Assembly (NCBI GenBank): GCA_002841275.1
Contig: PHET01000020.1
Coordinates: 4,869 to 44,789, forward strand
Reading direction: 5' to 3'
Source: Actinobacteria bacterium HGW-Actinobacteria-7
Lineage (GTDB): Bacteria; Actinomycetota; Coriobacteriia; Anaerosomatales; PHET01
DNA: 39,921 nt
The position numbers and the translations under genes were made by a program. How positions within the stretch are numbered: the first letter of the stretch is position 1; every line of letters starts with the position of its first letter. Positions 1-7,829 of this stretch are shown piece after piece. Under the pieces are notes generated by a model. That model was not told the DNA's origin. It made no database searches and saw nothing but the letters and a program-made list of their open reading frames with translations.

Positions 1-18
1 CCGCCACTTTCAGCCAGA

Positions 19-95
<77 letters not shown>

Positions 96-164
96 GCGAG
101 GCGCTATGCTAACACTCCCTGCCCTGAGGCGCCAGCCATTTTCGCAGGTTAGCTGCGGAAAGCG

Positions 165-197
165 GAACGGGACCCGCCAGATGCCCGGGTCCCGTTC
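165..197 (-). terminator. Terminator hairpin after the 24-haem cytochrome gene
   Basis: A perfect 11-bp inverted repeat (GAACGGGACCC/GGGTCCCGTTC) with an 11-nt loop begins 21 bp after the cytochrome stop codon. The T-run is poor, so termination may be inefficient. It separates the cytochrome gene from the tRNA. Confidence 0.7.
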
Positions 198-218
198 ACC
201 AAATCCCGTGACTGCAGT

Positions 219-2339
219 CTACCTAGACAGCCTCACGTGGCAGTAGGAGCAGAAGGTCTCCTCGTGACAGCCGCTTCCGCTGCCGAAACAACCTGCTGCA
301 CCATTCTTCTTCACATAGGTGTTGTGCTGGCTCTTCCACGTCTTCTTTGTGTCCAGCCCCTTGTGGTGGCACGCGTCGCAGTAGCTCTGCCCATGACAGT
401 TCGCACACATGGCCGGAAGCTGGGTCTTCGCGCTCTTGAGAAGGTCAGCGTGTCCGCCCCCGTTGTCCTTCTGCGGCGGCTTGGCTGCATCCTTGAGACC
501 GAATCCGCTCGCGTGAGGCATCTTCACCTTGTGACAGCCCGTGCAGTACTTGGAGTTCGGCAGGTCAGCGGCCGCCCCCGAGTGACAGTAGGTGCAGATC
601 TCAGCGTTCTTGGTGTAGAGCTCAACGTGCTTCGCGGGCTTCGAAGAGAAGTCACGAACGAACAGCTTGGCCTTGTGCGACGCAGGCTTCACTTTGCGCT
701 TCTGGTGACAGCTCACGCAGTCGTTCTTCTTGTGGCACTTCTCGATGCAGCTCGCGGTTCCATTCGCGTTGGCTGAGCCACCGTGGACGTTGATCCAAGG
801 CTTACTGAACGAAGAGCCGACATGGTGGCAGTTGCTGCACAGCTGCTTCCAGCTGTGGCAGTTGCCGCATACCCTAGGCGTCTTCTTTCCACTAACGTGC
901 TGCTTCTTGAACTCCGCCGGGTGCGGCATCTCGAGCTTGTGGCAGCCCTTGCAGAATGCTGCGTTGGCACCGCCCGCGCCGTGGCAGATCGAGCACGACT
1001 CAATGGACTTCTGAGCCTCCATCGCGTGAACTGCGGACGGCTCTGCGGGCGTCTTCCCGAAGACAGTCACCGTGGGCTTTGTCGGCCGCTTCCAGTTCTT
1101 GGCCTTATGTGACGCCGGAACGACCTTGCGGCCCTTGTGGCAGTCCTCGCAGAACTTGGTTACGTGACAGTTCTCTGTGCACGATCTAATGCCCGACTTG
1201 GCAACCGCTTTGGGATGCTGCTGCGTCCACTGAGCGTTCTTGTCATATTCGAAGTTGACGGACTCGCCGTGGTGGCAGCTGTCGCAGAAGTGCGTCTTGC
1301 TGTTGTCCCCATGGCACTGAACGCACTTGGCGGCCTTTGTCTTGGACAACGCAGGGTGGCCTGCCGGGTCCTTGACGTCCTTCGGCTTCTTGAACTCGGC
1401 CGAGTGGGGCATCTCCATGCCATGACAGTTCGTGCAGAATTGGTCTGTGTGGCAAGTCGAGCAGTAGAAGATCGATTCGACCTTGGGCAGTTCTTCGCCG
1501 ATGTTCGCGTGATCGTCCGCCGCGGTGTTGCGCTGTGCAGCGATGACCTGGGGCACATCCGCCTTGGTGGCCGACTCTGCACCGCCCTCGCCCTCAGCCG
1601 CCGCCTTCTCGGCCTCGGCCTTCATTTCCTTGGCGAGATCCGCGTGACCTGATGGGAAGAAGTCCGCCTGCTTGTGAGATGCCGGCTTCAGATCGAAGTC
1701 CGAGGTGTGGCATGCGGTGCATCTTCCCGGGGCTGCAGCGCCCTTCTCAAGCCCGTGGCACCTGAAGCAGGCGGTCATGGACATGAAGTCAGTGTGTTTG
1801 CTGGTGGTCTTGGTCTTGGGATCCTTACCGACCAGCTCGAAGTCTTCGCGGTGCGCAACGCGGTTGTGGCAAACGGTACACGCCGCGTTGACCTCGCTGT
1901 GGGCCTTGTGATTGATGAGGATGCCCCTGGAGGGCGTGATGACACGAGTCGCCAAGTCGTGGCATTGAGTGCACTGCGTGGGCGCCATCGTGAGTGACAC
2001 TTCGCTCTCCGCATTCAGCGGCAGTTCGAAGTTGTCGGTCACAGTCAGGTAGAGCTCACCCAGGGCCTCCGCCTTGTGGAGCATGAAGGTCACGGGACTC
2101 GAGTTGACGGGCATGTGGCACGCCATGCAGGAGACATGCGAATGAGATGAGTGCTGATAGGCGACGATGGTGTCATCCTGCACCTTGTGGCACCCCTCGG
2201 CGCAGAACCAGCGAGTCGATGTCACCCCCAGTGTGACGATCAGCACTGCCGCGAGTACCAGGACCGCGATACCGGTCCAGATGATGTACCTCGGGCGGCG
2301 GGCCGGGTCTTTGAACCCGGCGAGCGATATCTTCGCCAT
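219..2339 (-). CDS. Membrane-anchored multihaem (about 24 haem) c-type cytochrome
   Basis: The protein has about 706 residues. It has a short cytoplasmic N-terminus, one transmembrane helix (about residues 19-41) and a long exported haem domain. I count 20 CXXCH motifs, three CX3CH (CAEGCH, CTENCH, CIEKCH) and one CX6CH (CFGSGSGCH), or 24 potential haems. The first two motifs after the helix resemble a NapC/NirT-type anchor. From about residue 293 the protein is three tandem six-haem modules, two of which end in a shared PASHKAK element. Residues 230-285 form a haem-free Ala/Glu-rich linker. I chose the ATG at 2339, preceded by GAGAGG, over the GTG two codons upstream. The likely role is moving electrons from the membrane across the cell envelope; partner and terminal acceptor are unknown. 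Confidence 0.93.
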   Translation of the reverse strand: MAKISLAGFKDPARRPRYIIWTGIAVLVLAAVLIVTLGVTSTRWFCAEGCHKVQDDTIVAYQHSSHSHVSCMACHMPVNSSPVTFMLHKAEALGELYLTVTDNFELPLNAESEVSLTMAPTQCTQCHDLATRVITPSRGILINHKAHSEVNAACTVCHNRVAHREDFELVGKDPKTKTTSKHTDFMSMTACFRCHGLEKGAAAPGRCTACHTSDFDLKPASHKQADFFPSGHADLAKEMKAEAEKAAAEGEGGAESATKADVPQVIAAQRNTAADDHANIGEELPKVESIFYCSTCHTDQFCTNCHGMEMPHSAEFKKPKDVKDPAGHPALSKTKAAKCVQCHGDNSKTHFCDSCHHGESVNFEYDKNAQWTQQHPKAVAKSGIRSCTENCHVTKFCEDCHKGRKVVPASHKAKNWKRPTKPTVTVFGKTPAEPSAVHAMEAQKSIESCSICHGAGGANAAFCKGCHKLEMPHPAEFKKQHVSGKKTPRVCGNCHSWKQLCSNCHHVGSSFSKPWINVHGGSANANGTASCIEKCHKKNDCVSCHQKRKVKPASHKAKLFVRDFSSKPAKHVELYTKNAEICTYCHSGAAADLPNSKYCTGCHKVKMPHASGFGLKDAAKPPQKDNGGGHADLLKSAKTQLPAMCANCHGQSYCDACHHKGLDTKKTWKSQHNTYVKKNGAAGCFGSGSGCHEETFCSYCHVRLSR
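234..1463 (-). repeat. Three tandem six-haem modules within the cytochrome gene
   Basis: The modules lie at about 1098-1463, 660-995 and 234-596. Each has the same order: CxxCH...CxxCH followed by K/G-x-E/K-MPH; then CxxCH...CxxCHH; then a widened CX3CH (CX6CH in the last copy) followed by CxxCH. The first two end in K-V-x-PASHKAK, which the last copy lacks. The DNA copies have diverged, so this is an old protein-level triplication rather than a recent one. Confidence 0.85.
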
Positions 2340-2494
2340 ACACACCTCTCTTGATCACACCGACTCTACTGCCGGATACAGCCGGGCATCTCCATGGGAT
2401 GCACACAGCGACTCTATAAGAACCGCGCCCCAGCGACAACCGCAGGCGCAGTTCAAAACACCGTTTTCTGGGAAAAATATAAGGTTGGGCCGAA

Positions 2495-2959
2495 TCAGCC
2501 GCTGATCTCGAGAATCAACGACACCTCGACAGGCGCCCCCATCGGAAGCTCAGCCACCCCGACCGCCTCCCGCGCATGAGCTCCGGCCTCCTCGCCGAAC
2601 GCAAGCGCCAGAACCTCGCTTGCCCCGTTGATCACCGCAGGTTGCGAGGTGAATCCCGCAGCGGAGGCAACATAGCCGACAAGCTTGACGACACGACACA
2701 CACGGTCCAGGTCACAGACGGTCGATGCCGCCGCCAAGGCATTGAGCGCGCACACCCCCGCGCACTCGAACGCCTGCTCTTGAGAGACCCCTGAGCCCAC
2801 ACGACCAGTAGCGGCAAGTACACCCTCGGAAAGCGGCAACTGCCCCGAGGTGAACACCAGATTGCCAGACCGAACCGCGGGCACGTACAGGCCCACCGGA
2901 GCGGGTGCCGCCGGAAGGTTGAGCCCTGCGGCTCCAAGCCGAACTCCGACTTCGCTCAT
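2495..2959 (-). CDS. RidA/YjgF-family protein
   Basis: The protein has 154 residues and the Rid-family core. VFTSGQLPL lies near the N-terminus, and the C-terminal signature AREAVGVAELPMGAPVEV contains the arginine that binds the substrate carboxylate in RidA-type deaminases. The family hydrolyses reactive enamine/imine intermediates of amino-acid metabolism, usually as a trimer in the cytoplasm. The ATG directly follows the stop codon of the chemoreceptor gene upstream (TAGATG), so the two are probably translationally coupled. The exact Rid subfamily, and so deaminase activity, is not settled by sequence inspection. Confidence 0.9.
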   Translation of the reverse strand: MSEVGVRLGAAGLNLPAAPAPVGLYVPAVRSGNLVFTSGQLPLSEGVLAATGRVGSGVSQEQAFECAGVCALNALAAASTVCDLDRVCRVVKLVGYVASAAGFTSQPAVINGASEVLALAFGEEAGAHAREAVGVAELPMGAPVEVSLILEISG

Positions 2960-4117
2960 CTATCGGACCAACGAGTCCGCGAGCCTGTTGAGCTCGGCAA
3001 TAGCCGCTTGTATCTGCCGGGAAGTCTCTGCCGCCTGGGTTGAGACTTGCGCCATCTCTCGCATCGAGACAACAACTTGGTCTGACGCGGAGCGCTGTTG
3101 CTGTGTGGCGATGGAGATCTGCTTGGCTGAGTCGGTGGTCTCCTCGACCTGCTGGACGATCTTGTCCAGCGAGTCTGCGGTACGGCGGGCAAGCATCTTG
3201 CCTTCCTCGACCTTCTTCTGCGCCTTCTCGGTCGACATGACCAGCGAACTCGCGCTCGATTGGATCTCGCGCACGACTCTTCCGATCTCGGAAGTAGATT
3301 CGGTGACCGAGTCGGCGAGCTTGCGGATCTCTTCTGCGACGACCGCGAACCCCTTACCCGCTTCACCGGCGCGAGCGGCTTCGATCGCCGCGTTCAGGGC
3401 GAGGATCTTGGTCTGCTCGGCGATATCATCGATGATGACGAGAACGCGTCCGATCTCCTGGCTGCGCTCGCCGAGTGCGAGTATGCGGTCCGATGAGATC
3501 TGAGTGCTCTCGCGTATCTCCTCGATTCCGGCTGTCGTGTCTGCGACCGCCTGCATACCCTCTTCGGCCGAGGCGAGCGTGCGCTCGGCAACGGCGGCGA
3601 CAGACTGTGAGTTGTCGGCGATCTGCTTGGAAGTCTGAGCGAGTTCCTCGACCGTCGCACCCGTCTGAGTCACCGCGGCGGCCTGTTCGGCCGCGCCCGA
3701 TGCCTGTTCATCGGTTGCGGACAGGACCTGAGATGTCAGCGCCCTGATGTCGACGTTCACCGCTTTCGCCTGAGCAAGTACGCTCGTCACCTCACCGAAG
3801 AGATTCAGCGTCTCCTCTTGAAGGTCCTCGCAGTCCCCGTCACAGAGCACCTTGAGTCCATAGCGACTCTGCGCCTGCTCGAGCACGTCTCTGAACATGC
3901 CCTCTCCCACGCTTGCGGCCACATAGGCGCAGGCGACACCGAGTGAGATGCCCGCCAGCACGCACGTGAGGCCGAAAGCGATCATCGCCGAGCTGCTCTT
4001 CGGGTCGACGAAGATGCGGGCAACGAGCGGGAAGGCGACCCCGACCCCGATGCCGGCGGTGCCCATGTACAGGATCAGCTTCCGTTTGGTCTCCGAGTGC
4101 TTCCCCTTGTTGGCCAC
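2960..4117 (-). CDS. Short methyl-accepting chemotaxis-type receptor without a periplasmic sensor domain
   Basis: The protein has 385 residues from the preferred GTG start, which follows GGAGGGG; an upstream ATG without a ribosome site is less likely. Two transmembrane helices (about residues 13-35 and 40-65) are joined by only a few residues. No clear HAMP domain is visible. The rest is the long helical signalling domain, with the conserved hairpin tip [20 protein letters not shown] followed by [16 protein letters not shown], which contacts CheA and CheW. A CDGDC motif lies just after the membrane segment and could bind metal or sense redox state (inference). The receptor should sense an internal or membrane signal. 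It is divergent from the ferredoxin-selenoprotein operon and lies about 12 kb from the che cluster. Confidence 0.85.
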   Translation of the reverse strand: MANKGKHSETKRKLILYMGTAGIGVGVAFPLVARIFVDPKSSSAMIAFGLTCVLAGISLGVACAYVAASVGEGMFRDVLEQAQSRYGLKVLCDGDCEDLQEETLNLFGEVTSVLAQAKAVNVDIRALTSQVLSATDEQASGAAEQAAAVTQTGATVEELAQTSKQIADNSQSVAAVAERTLASAEEGMQAVADTTAGIEEIRESTQISSDRILALGERSQEIGRVLVIIDDIAEQTKILALNAAIEAARAGEAGKGFAVVAEEIRKLADSVTESTSEIGRVVREIQSSASSLVMSTEKAQKKVEEGKMLARRTADSLDKIVQQVEETTDSAKQISIATQQQRSASDQVVVSMREMAQVSTQAAETSRQIQAAIAELNRLADSLVR

Positions 4118-4212
4118 GTGCCCCTCCGCTCGCATGAAACCCAGGATAGCCTGTCCGCTACATACTACCAGCACCACACCGAAGCGAACCAAAAGAAAGG
4201 CGTATTCAGCAG

Positions 4213-4242
4213 TTGCATTCTGCATACCCCATGGGGTATTAT
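4213..4242 (+). promoter_or_regulatory. Promoter with embedded CsoR/CstR-like palindromic operator
   Basis: A sigma70-type promoter is visible: TTGCAT (4213-4218), an 18-bp spacer and TATTAT (4237-4242). The perfect 16-bp palindrome ATACCCCATGGGGTAT (4224-4239) fills the spacer and overlaps the -10. C-tract/G-tract palindromes flanked by AT are typical operators of the CsoR/RcnR/FrmR/CstR repressor family, which respond to copper, nickel, formaldehyde or persulfide. No such regulator gene is in the window, so the inducer is unknown. The predicted transcript starts about 55 nt before the ferredoxin ATG. Confidence 0.7.
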
Positions 4243-4303
4243 TGCGAGTGAGAACGCACTCAAAGCGCCTTGCTGCGCTCAGCTGATTGGAGAACCACAA
4301 GAT

Positions 4304-4507
4304 ATGTCGACCATACGAATCGAGAACTCCCAGTGTGACCGATCGCCCGGCTGTCCGTCACGGCGAGTATGCCCTCAGGGCGCCATAGTCCCCGTCGAGG
4401 GCGGTTCGTACCCGGGCTCCAACGGTTACACTGTGATCCAGGACAAGTGCACCGGCTGCGGCGTGTGTATGCGTGTGTGTGCCGGCGGCGCTGTCCAGAT
4501 GGGATAA
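4304..4507 (+). CDS. Small ferredoxin with one canonical and one atypical Fe-S motif
   Basis: The protein has 67 residues and starts at an ATG about 10 nt after GGAGA. The second half has a canonical 4Fe-4S motif, C49-x2-C52-x2-C55-x3-C59. The first half has C11-x5-C17-x5-C23-P instead of CxxCxxCxxxCP, so only seven cysteines are present. By analogy with two-cluster ferredoxins it could hold one [4Fe-4S] and one [3Fe-4S] or incompletely ligated cluster. It is a soluble cytoplasmic electron carrier. The next gene starts 16 bp after its stop, so it is probably the electron donor or partner of the selenocysteine-containing thioredoxin-fold protein. A longer in-frame reading from 4097 crosses the promoter and is not credible. 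Confidence 0.85.
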   Translation: MSTIRIENSQCDRSPGCPSRRVCPQGAIVPVEGGSYPGSNGYTVIQDKCTGCGVCMRVCAGGAVQMG

Positions 4508-4523
4508 CGATATGGAGACCAAA

Positions 4524-4874
4524 GTGAGCAACCCTGTGGTCGTAGAGGTTTTCGACATACCCGCTGCTAGCGACTGCTTCTCCGGGGGTTGAGGCCCGTC
4601 CTGGTCTCCGGAGGAGATCACCGCGATTATCCAGGCGGAAGTCGAGCGTCGCTACGGCGACGATGCCCAGATTCTCTATCGCGACGTTTCGCAGGCGGAC
4701 ACCGCATCCGAGCACGAAGCGATGGTCAAAGATATCGAGGTGCGCGGGCTGCTGTACCCGGTGACGGTCGTCGATGGAGTTCCTATCTACGATGGAGCCG
4801 TCAGCTATCCCGCGATATTGCGCGCTGTTCACAACAAGCTTGTCGAACGCGAAGAGGCCGCCGCGGCTGAGTGA
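4524..4874 (+). CDS. Putative selenoprotein: thioredoxin-fold ArsD/YuzD-like protein with a CxxxxU motif
   Basis: Reading through the TGA at 4590-4592 as selenocysteine gives an uninterrupted 116-residue protein from the GTG at 4524 (GGAG six bases upstream); an in-frame ATG at 4512 is the alternative start. The N-terminal beta strand VVVEVFDIP leads into C18-F-S-G-G-U23-G-P-S. ArsD proteins carry CSTGVCGPS at this place, so Sec replaces the second Cys of a CX4C pair. The rest fits a thioredoxin-like fold: a helix, an ILYRDV strand, LLYPVTVVDG with the probable cis-proline, and YDGAVSYP, resembling ArsD and YuzD-type proteins. Frame and homology are intact on both sides of the TGA, which argues against a pseudogene. 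A SECIS-like hairpin follows. The likely role is redox or metalloid/persulfide chemistry with the upstream ferredoxin (inference). Confidence 0.8.
4590..4620 (+). promoter_or_regulatory. Selenocysteine TGA and bacterial SECIS-like hairpin
   Basis: The TGA at 4590-4592 is followed by an 8-bp stem (4602-4609 with 4613-4620; UGGUCUCC paired with GGAGAUCA, including one G-U pair) closed by the triloop GGA. The loop begins 17 nt after the TGA and starts with G. This fits what is known of bacterial SECIS elements: a short hairpin inside the coding region with the loop about 16-37 nt after the UGA and a G in the first loop positions. Confidence 0.75.
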
Positions 4875-4904
4875 CCGGTGCGTCTGGATTCTCACTACTG
4901 CTCA

Positions 4905-4946
4905 AGAAGCGCCGTCGAACCCACAGAAAGGGTCGGCGGCGCTTCT
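4905..4946. terminator. Bidirectional terminator between converging genes
   Basis: The arms AGAAGCGCCG/CGGCGCTTCT form a 10-bp stem with an inner ACCC/GGGT stem. It lies 30 bp after the selenoprotein gene and 59 bp after the convergent J-domain gene. T-runs are short on both sides. Confidence 0.65.
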
Positions 4947-5004
4947 GTCTTGCGGCCGGCAAGGCACTTCCCAAGACGCGTGGTCGGTCCCGCAGACCCG
5001 CCCC

Positions 5005-5298
5005 TCACCTGCGGGAACGAACCGAATCCAGAAACAGGCCGACAAGCCCTCTCTCGAGGAACTGCTCCCACGCGCCGCCCCGATCGGGTGCGAGCGTAAG
5101 GTCATACGCCCGACGCCGCGCTGGGTCGCGCAGCACCGCGTAGGCCTCGTTGATAGCCTGCATACGCCTCGTGCTCTGCTCCCGGTCGCCAACGCCGTTC
5201 AGATCCGGATGGTACTTGCGAGAGAGAGCCTTGAACGCTCGCTCGACGACCTCCGGCTCGGCATCCCTGGTGACCTGCAAGGTCCTGTAGTGATCCAT
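5005..5298 (-). CDS. Small J-domain (DnaJ-like) protein
   Basis: The 97-residue protein is almost only a J-domain: DHYRTLQV at the start, the HPD motif in RKYHPDLNG, and the closing helix INEAYAVLRDPARRRAYD. The HPD motif stimulates ATP hydrolysis by DnaK-type Hsp70 chaperones. The Gly/Phe region, zinc finger and C-terminal substrate domains of full DnaJ are missing, so this is a specialised co-chaperone of unknown client. The ATG at 5298 was chosen because the domain starts there; the longer reading overlaps the transporter gene upstream. It lies 14 bp after the transporter stop. Confidence 0.85.
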   Translation of the reverse strand: MDHYRTLQVTRDAEPEVVERAFKALSRKYHPDLNGVGDREQSTRRMQAINEAYAVLRDPARRRAYDLTLAPDRGGAWEQFLERGLVGLFLDSVRSRR

Positions 5299-5312
5299 TT
5301 GAATCAACCTGC

Positions 5313-6224
5313 TCAGATCGTCGCGGGTAGCGGCGCACGCCGAGAACGGATCTCTCCGATGACCACGCCACCCAATACGAGCGCCGCGCCGACCGTCTGT
5401 AGGATCGTGAGCCGCTGCTCCGGCCAAACAGCCATCGCCAAGGCGATGGTGAAGAGTGGCTCCACCGTCGAAATGACCGCTGCCTGTGCGGGTCCAAGCC
5501 CTCTGATACCTTCAAGATACAAGACGACGGCCGCGAACGTGGGCACAACGACAATCGCCGCGAGCAGCCACCACGCCTGAGGCTGCCATTCCGCGGTGGA
5601 GAGCGCGTTTCGCCCGACCGTCGCGAAAGCGCCGACAGCCGGAAGCAGCGCCGCGATCCCAAACGTGTACGCCATCATCGTCAATCGTGACCGGCCAGGC
5701 AGCCAGCGCGCCGACAGCAGATTGAACAGGGTGTACCCCACCGCCGCCCCTAACCCCAGCACAACGCCTTGCCAGGCGACGCCGCCCACCGCGTCCCCTA
5801 GACCAACCACCAGAGCGCAGCCCACGAAGGTGATCAGGACGGCAGCACCCTGGCCCCAGTCCGCTTTCTGACCTAGGAGCAGCCAACCTGTGAGCGTGAC
5901 GAACGCGGGGTAAGCGTAGAGAAGCACCGCCACCACAGATGCATCCGCGAACTTCAGTGCGTAGAAGAAGCAGATCGAAGCCGCGCCGTAGCCAGTCATC
6001 GCCAGCGTCGCGTAGCGCCGCACATCAGCCAACGGCACCACCAGTGCCCGGTGATCCCGAACAGACGCCAACACGCCCAGCAGCACCGCAGCGATCAGGA
6101 AGCGCCACGCCAGGAGCGGGAGCGGGTCTGCGCCGGCTTCATAGGCGAGCGGAGTGAGCACTGCGAGTGTGCCGAAGCACGCTGCCGAAAGAATCACCGC
6201 GATGAACGACCACTTACGGTTCAT
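5313..6224 (-). CDS. EamA-family (drug/metabolite transporter superfamily) permease
   Basis: The protein has about 303 residues and ten predicted transmembrane helices arranged as two EamA repeats. The first repeat begins with FIAVILSAACFGTLAVLTPLAYEAG and the second with VLGLGAAVGYTLFNLLSARWL. Members export small metabolites or amino acids across the cytoplasmic membrane; the substrate cannot be read from sequence. The ATG at 6224 (MNRKWSF) puts the first helix in the usual place, although its GGAG is only three bases away. An upstream start is possible. The gene is divergent from the VanZ-like gene. Confidence 0.88.
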   Translation of the reverse strand: MNRKWSFIAVILSAACFGTLAVLTPLAYEAGADPLPLLAWRFLIAAVLLGVLASVRDHRALVVPLADVRRYATLAMTGYGAASICFFYALKFADASVVAVLLYAYPAFVTLTGWLLLGQKADWGQGAAVLITFVGCALVVGLGDAVGGVAWQGVVLGLGAAVGYTLFNLLSARWLPGRSRLTMMAYTFGIAALLPAVGAFATVGRNALSTAEWQPQAWWLLAAIVVVPTFAAVVLYLEGIRGLGPAQAAVISTVEPLFTIALAMAVWPEQRLTILQTVGAALVLGGVVIGEIRSRRAPLPATI

Positions 6225-6339
6225 TGGCTCCGAATCGTGTAGCGTGATGAGGATCAGTCCGAGCAACAGTGTCACTGGCACCACACGCGGTCAAGCGCAT
6301 ACTGGAACCGCCCGGACCCACATCGACAAAAGGGGGCGT

Positions 6340-6729
6340 GTGAGTATCTCGGCCAACTACTCGGCGTACATTCGTTGGGGCTCGGTCGCCGTCTGGGCAA
6401 CCTGCATCTTCGTCGTTTCGGCTGTGCCCGGCTCGAGCATCCCCGGCCATTACGGCAACCTCGCACATTTCGCCGAGTACGCCATCTTGGCAATCCTGCT
6501 CCTACGCGCCCTGGAGATACGGCGGCGGTCACTTCCAGCGTGGATCAGCTCGGTACTGCTCGCATCAGCATACGGCGTGTCCGACGAACTCCATCAGCTG
6601 TTCGTCCCGCTGCGAGTCTCGGACCCCGTCGACTGGATGCGCGATACCGTGGGGGCCGCAGCCGGCGTGGCGTGTTACCTGCTGGTGGTCCGATTGGTCA
6701 GAAGACACGGGCCGGCCTCGGAGCGCTAG
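6340..6729 (+). CDS. VanZ-like membrane protein
   Basis: The 129-residue protein has about four transmembrane helices and VanZ-family signatures: NLAHFAEYAILAILL, then SDELHQLFVPLR, then DWMRDTVGAAAG. VanZ proteins are linked to teicoplanin tolerance in some organisms, but the family is broad and chromosomal copies are mostly uncharacterised. The GTG at 6340 is preceded by AAAAGGGGG, a good ribosome site; the longer reading upstream has no support. Its last bases overlap the convergent pilT stop by 4 bp. Confidence 0.85.
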   Translation: MSISANYSAYIRWGSVAVWATCIFVVSAVPGSSIPGHYGNLAHFAEYAILAILLLRALEIRRRSLPAWISSVLLASAYGVSDELHQLFVPLRVSDPVDWMRDTVGAAAGVACYLLVVRLVRRHGPASER

Positions 6730-7829
6730 TACACGCCGCTCTGGGCGGCCGACTGGGGATCTACGCCCAGATGGCGCACCTTGATCTTGAAGTCATGTGC
6801 GTTCGCCGACATCGCGATAGCGTCGTCGAGGGTTATCTGGCTGTTCTGATACAGGCGCAGGAGCGACTGATCGAACGTCTGCATCCCGTAGTACTCGCCC
6901 TCTTCCATGGCGTCACGGATGAGGTAGGTCTTCTCGGAATCGTTGATGTACTCGCGGATGGTTCCGGTCATGACCAGCACCTCGACCGCCGCAACCAGCC
7001 CGCCCTGAATCGAAGGGATGAGCCGCAGCGACACGATTCCCCGCAGCGTCGCGGAGAGCATCAGCCGAATCTGCTTCTGCTGGTAGGGCGGGAAGAAGTC
7101 GATGACCCGGTTGATGGTCTCCGCCGCATCGATGGTGTGCAGGGTGGACAGAACCAGGTTGCCGATCTCAGCTGCGGTCAAGGCCGCCGAGACGGTCTCA
7201 TGGTCACGCATCTCGCCGATAAGGATGACATCCGGATCCTGCCGCACGACGTGACGCAGAGCGTCCGCGTAGCTCTCGGTGTCTATGCCGATCTCGCGCT
7301 GGTTGATGATGCACTTGTCGTCCTGATGCAGCACCTCGATCGGGTCCTCGACGGTGACGATGTGGCCCTCGCGCGTGTGGTTGATGTGGTCGATCATTGC
7401 GGCAAGCGTGGTCGTCTTGCCGGAACCCGCGGTCCCCGTCACAAGGATCAGGCCACGGGCTTCGTCGGCAAGGCGGCGAATCACCGCGGGAAGACCCAGC
7501 TCCTCGATGGTGGCTCGCTCCGTCGCGACGCGGCGCAGAGTCATGCCGATGCTCCCGCGCTGGTGGAAGACGTTGACGCGAAAGCGCCCGACTCCAGGGA
7601 CCGAGTAGGCGAAGTCCGTCTCATGGTGATTCTCGAACGAAGCCTTCTGCCGCTCATCCATCATGCCGATGGCCAGCAGCCGAGTCTGTTCAGCACTCAG
7701 GGAAGGCAGGTCGTGAAGCACGAGAAGCTTGCCGTTGAGTCTGATCGCTGGAGGGCTCCCGACCTTCACATGAAGGTCCGAGCTGCCCCGATCACTCATG
7801 ATCTTGAGCAGTCCGTCAATGTCGGACAT
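6726..7829 (-). CDS. pilT: PilT-type twitching motility ATPase
   Basis: The 367-residue protein matches the normal PilT length. The Walker A motif GTAGSGKTT is at residues 132-140. The Asp box VTVEDPIEV, Walker B region DPDVILIGEMRD and His box STLHTIDA follow. AIRLNG in the N-terminal domain is typical of the PilT/PilU group. The hexameric ATPase powers retraction of type IV pili at the inner membrane. No pilin or PilB gene is nearby, so it is an orphan locus. The neighbouring che cluster could steer pilus-based movement, but that is only suggested by proximity. Confidence 0.93.
   Translation of the reverse strand: MSDIDGLLKIMSDRGSSDLHVKVGSPPAIRLNGKLLVLHDLPSLSAEQTRLLAIGMMDERQKASFENHHETDFAYSVPGVGRFRVNVFHQRGSIGMTLRRVATERATIEELGLPAVIRRLADEARGLILVTGTAGSGKTTTLAAMIDHINHTREGHIVTVEDPIEVLHQDDKCIINQREIGIDTESYADALRHVVRQDPDVILIGEMRDHETVSAALTAAEIGNLVLSTLHTIDAAETINRVIDFFPPYQQKQIRLMLSATLRGIVSLRLIPSIQGGLVAAVEVLVMTGTIREYINDSEKTYLIRDAMEEGEYYGMQTFDQSLLRLYQNSQITLDDAIAMSANAHDFKIKVRHLGVDPQSAAQSGVY

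Noticed and set aside
4097-4303. N-terminal extension of the ferredoxin to 136 residues
   Set aside because: It would translate the promoter and palindrome. The ATG at 4304 has a ribosome site and starts a normal ferredoxin.
4260-4895. 211-residue minus-strand ORF opposite the ferredoxin and selenoprotein genes
   Set aside because: No domain, no ribosome site, and opposite a coding region with clear Fe-S motifs.
4589-5580. Two long plus-strand ORFs (4589-4870 and 4774-5580) around the selenoprotein gene
   Set aside because: They are out of frame with the conserved thioredoxin-fold reading. The second also runs antisense through the J-domain and transporter genes.
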